Assembly (NCBI GenBank): GCA_027729865.1
Contig: JAQCBM010000111.1
Location: 1-6,300, forward strand
Direction of reading: 5' to 3'
Origin: Actinomycetota bacterium
Lineage (GTDB): Bacteria > Actinomycetota > Actinomycetes > S36-B12
DNA: 6,300 nt
A program made the translations under genes and the position numbers. The notes beneath the pieces are model-generated. The model saw nothing but the letters and a program-made list of their open reading frames with translations. It was not told the DNA's origin and did not search any database. Below, one piece after another: positions 5,460 to 6,300 of this stretch; position 1 is the stretch's first letter, and each line of letters opens with the position of its first letter.

Positions 5460-5815
5460 AACGCCGTCACCGCCAAAGGCTCGGCGAATGCATGCGCGAC
5501 TCGCTGCTGCAGATCGCGGAGTTCTCGCTTCAGCGCTTCGGGATCTCCCGCGTACAGGCTGTGCACCCAAGCTTCATCGAGGTCGTCGGATACCTCGACC
5601 GTCAAGGTTCCCGGAGTCAGGTTGATCAAGCTCACCCACACAGCGAGCTGAGTGGATGTCGTCAAATAGACGGGAACAATCACGATTCCCGGCTTCAACG
5701 CTGCCGACGGCCAGACGATGTCCCGCGCAACCTGAAACGAGGCAACCGCAATCGCCCACGTGGCCCACAGCGCCAAAGCGGGAAGGCGCCACAGTCGCTG
5801 CGCTCGCCGACTCAC
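5456..5815 (-). CDS. mrpE: Na+/H+ antiporter subunit E (MrpE/MnhE), short form
   Basis: Subunit E of the Mrp antiporter, 119 residues. The conserved core is clear: ALKPGIVIVPVYLTT at 39-53, SLINLTPGTLTVEVSDD at 62-78 and VHSLYAGDP at 84-92. A hydrophobic segment at about 11-30 precedes it. The family is commonly near 160 residues; here about 45 N-terminal residues carrying membrane segments are absent. The GTG at 5815 overlaps the mrpD stop as GTGA and has GGGAGG 9 nt upstream. An in-frame TGA three codons earlier (5824-5822) rules out a longer form. The missing part is therefore real, either a compact lineage-specific form or an old truncation. The C-terminal half is intact, and the overlaps on both sides argue for a functional gene. 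Confidence 0.9.
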   Translation of the reverse strand: MSRRAQRLWRLPALALWATWAIAVASFQVARDIVWPSAALKPGIVIVPVYLTTSTQLAVWVSLINLTPGTLTVEVSDDLDEAWVHSLYAGDPEALKRELRDLQQRVAHAFAEPLAVTAL

Positions 5816-6300
5816 TGCGACTCACCTCCCAACACAGCGGAGACGTAAGCAGTCGGGTCCGCGAGTGATTCACCGGCAGTCTGGGTGAGCGACAACAACC
5901 ATTCGGGGAAAATTCCGATCCCCAAAGAGAGCAACGCAAGGGCCAGACCCGGGATCACCAGCAGCGGTCGCCACCGCGTGACCGGCGGCGCTTCGACGGC
6001 AGCAGCCACATCGATCGCCGTACCCGTAGCGCCCGCACCCACGGGAACCACGGTCACATCACTCGGGATTTCCTCATCTTTCCGTTCACCCTTCGATGCT
6101 CCCCAGAACACTCCGGTGCCGAGTTTCAGCATCGAGATGAGAGTTCCCACGCTGACAACAAGAACAACAACGACGACGATCGCGGCCCCCGCATCCACCG
6201 CAGCGGTCAAGACCCCGAGTTTCGCCCAGAAGCCGGAGAACGGTGGGAGTCCCACGAGGGACAACGCGCCCAACATGAACGCGAAGGATGCAACCGGGTG
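5812..6300 (-). CDS. mrpD: Na+/H+ antiporter subunit D (MrpD/MnhD), C-terminal part, 5' end outside window
   Basis: The C-terminal 162 residues of a complex I-like antiporter subunit (MrpD/NuoN type). The frame is open to the window edge, and the ATG at 6276 is internal, preceded by HPVASFAF. The diagnostic motif is LGALSLVGLPPFSGFWAKLG at residues 10-29, with the conserved lysine K27 after SGFW. Hydrophobic segments lie at about 3-20, 37-57 and 113-135. Between the last two is a long polar loop (about 69-108; GERKDEEIP then Ala/Val-rich sequence) probably facing the cytoplasm. Position before mrpE in the order D-E-F-G supports MrpD over MrpA or a NADH dehydrogenase subunit. It is joined to mrpE by a GTGA overlap. 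Confidence 0.9.
   Translation of the reverse strand, partial: HPVASFAFMLGALSLVGLPPFSGFWAKLGVLTAAVDAGAAIVVVVVLVVSVGTLISMLKLGTGVFWGASKGERKDEEIPSDVTVVPVGAGATGTAIDVAAAVEAPPVTRWRPLLVIPGLALALLSLGIGIFPEWLLSLTQTAGESLADPTAYVSAVLGGESQ
5825..5830 (-). promoter_or_regulatory. Ribosome-binding site of mrpE
   Basis: GGGAGG on the minus strand lies 9 nt before the GTG at 5815, inside the 3' end of mrpD. With the in-frame stop just upstream, it fixes the short MrpE start. Confidence 0.7.

Overview
The window is high-GC DNA with every supported gene on the minus strand. GC-rich codon use, a LexA box of the mycobacterial/Gram-positive type (GAAC-N4-GTTC), an SAV_6107-type HEPN protein beside a second DnaE-like polymerase, and an Mrp antiporter operon all point to an actinobacterium. 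I cannot name the genus from this sequence alone.

Layout in transcription order (right to left): (1) 6300-4840, the distal end of an mrp (mnh/pha) monovalent cation/proton antiporter operon, mrpD (C-terminal part only), mrpE, mrpF and mrpG, each joined to the next by a 4-nt ATGA or GTGA overlap. (2) 4839-4694, a 146-bp gap with a large imperfect inverted repeat just after the mrpG stop. (3) 4693-4400, a small pterin-4a-carbinolamine dehydratase gene. (4) 4399-4026, a 374-bp control region with a plausible promoter (TTGACG-18-TAACGT), a perfect LexA/SOS box directly after its -10 element, a second degenerate box 27 bp further on, and a roughly 300-nt leader rich in hairpins and short repeats. 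(5) 4025-3555, an SAV_6107-like HEPN gene. (6) 3548 to beyond position 1, a C-family DNA polymerase alpha subunit of the accessory DnaE/DnaE2-like kind. It is open for 1182 codons and lacks only its extreme C-terminus.

The most interesting unit is (4)-(6), which reads as a DNA-damage-inducible cassette. LexA would repress one promoter serving both the HEPN protein and the polymerase. The two coding regions lie in the same frame, separated by one TAG codon and 6 nt, and the polymerase has no visible ribosome-binding site, so its translation probably depends on that of the HEPN gene. The polymerase keeps its catalytic aspartates and a likely sliding-clamp peptide, while most metal ligands of its PHP domain are replaced, as expected for a non-proofreading accessory polymerase.

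The mrp genes and the dehydratase look like ordinary housekeeping neighbours, except that MrpE is unusually short at its N-terminus. No gene is supported on the plus strand, and no mobile element, CRISPR array, tRNA or rRNA was seen.
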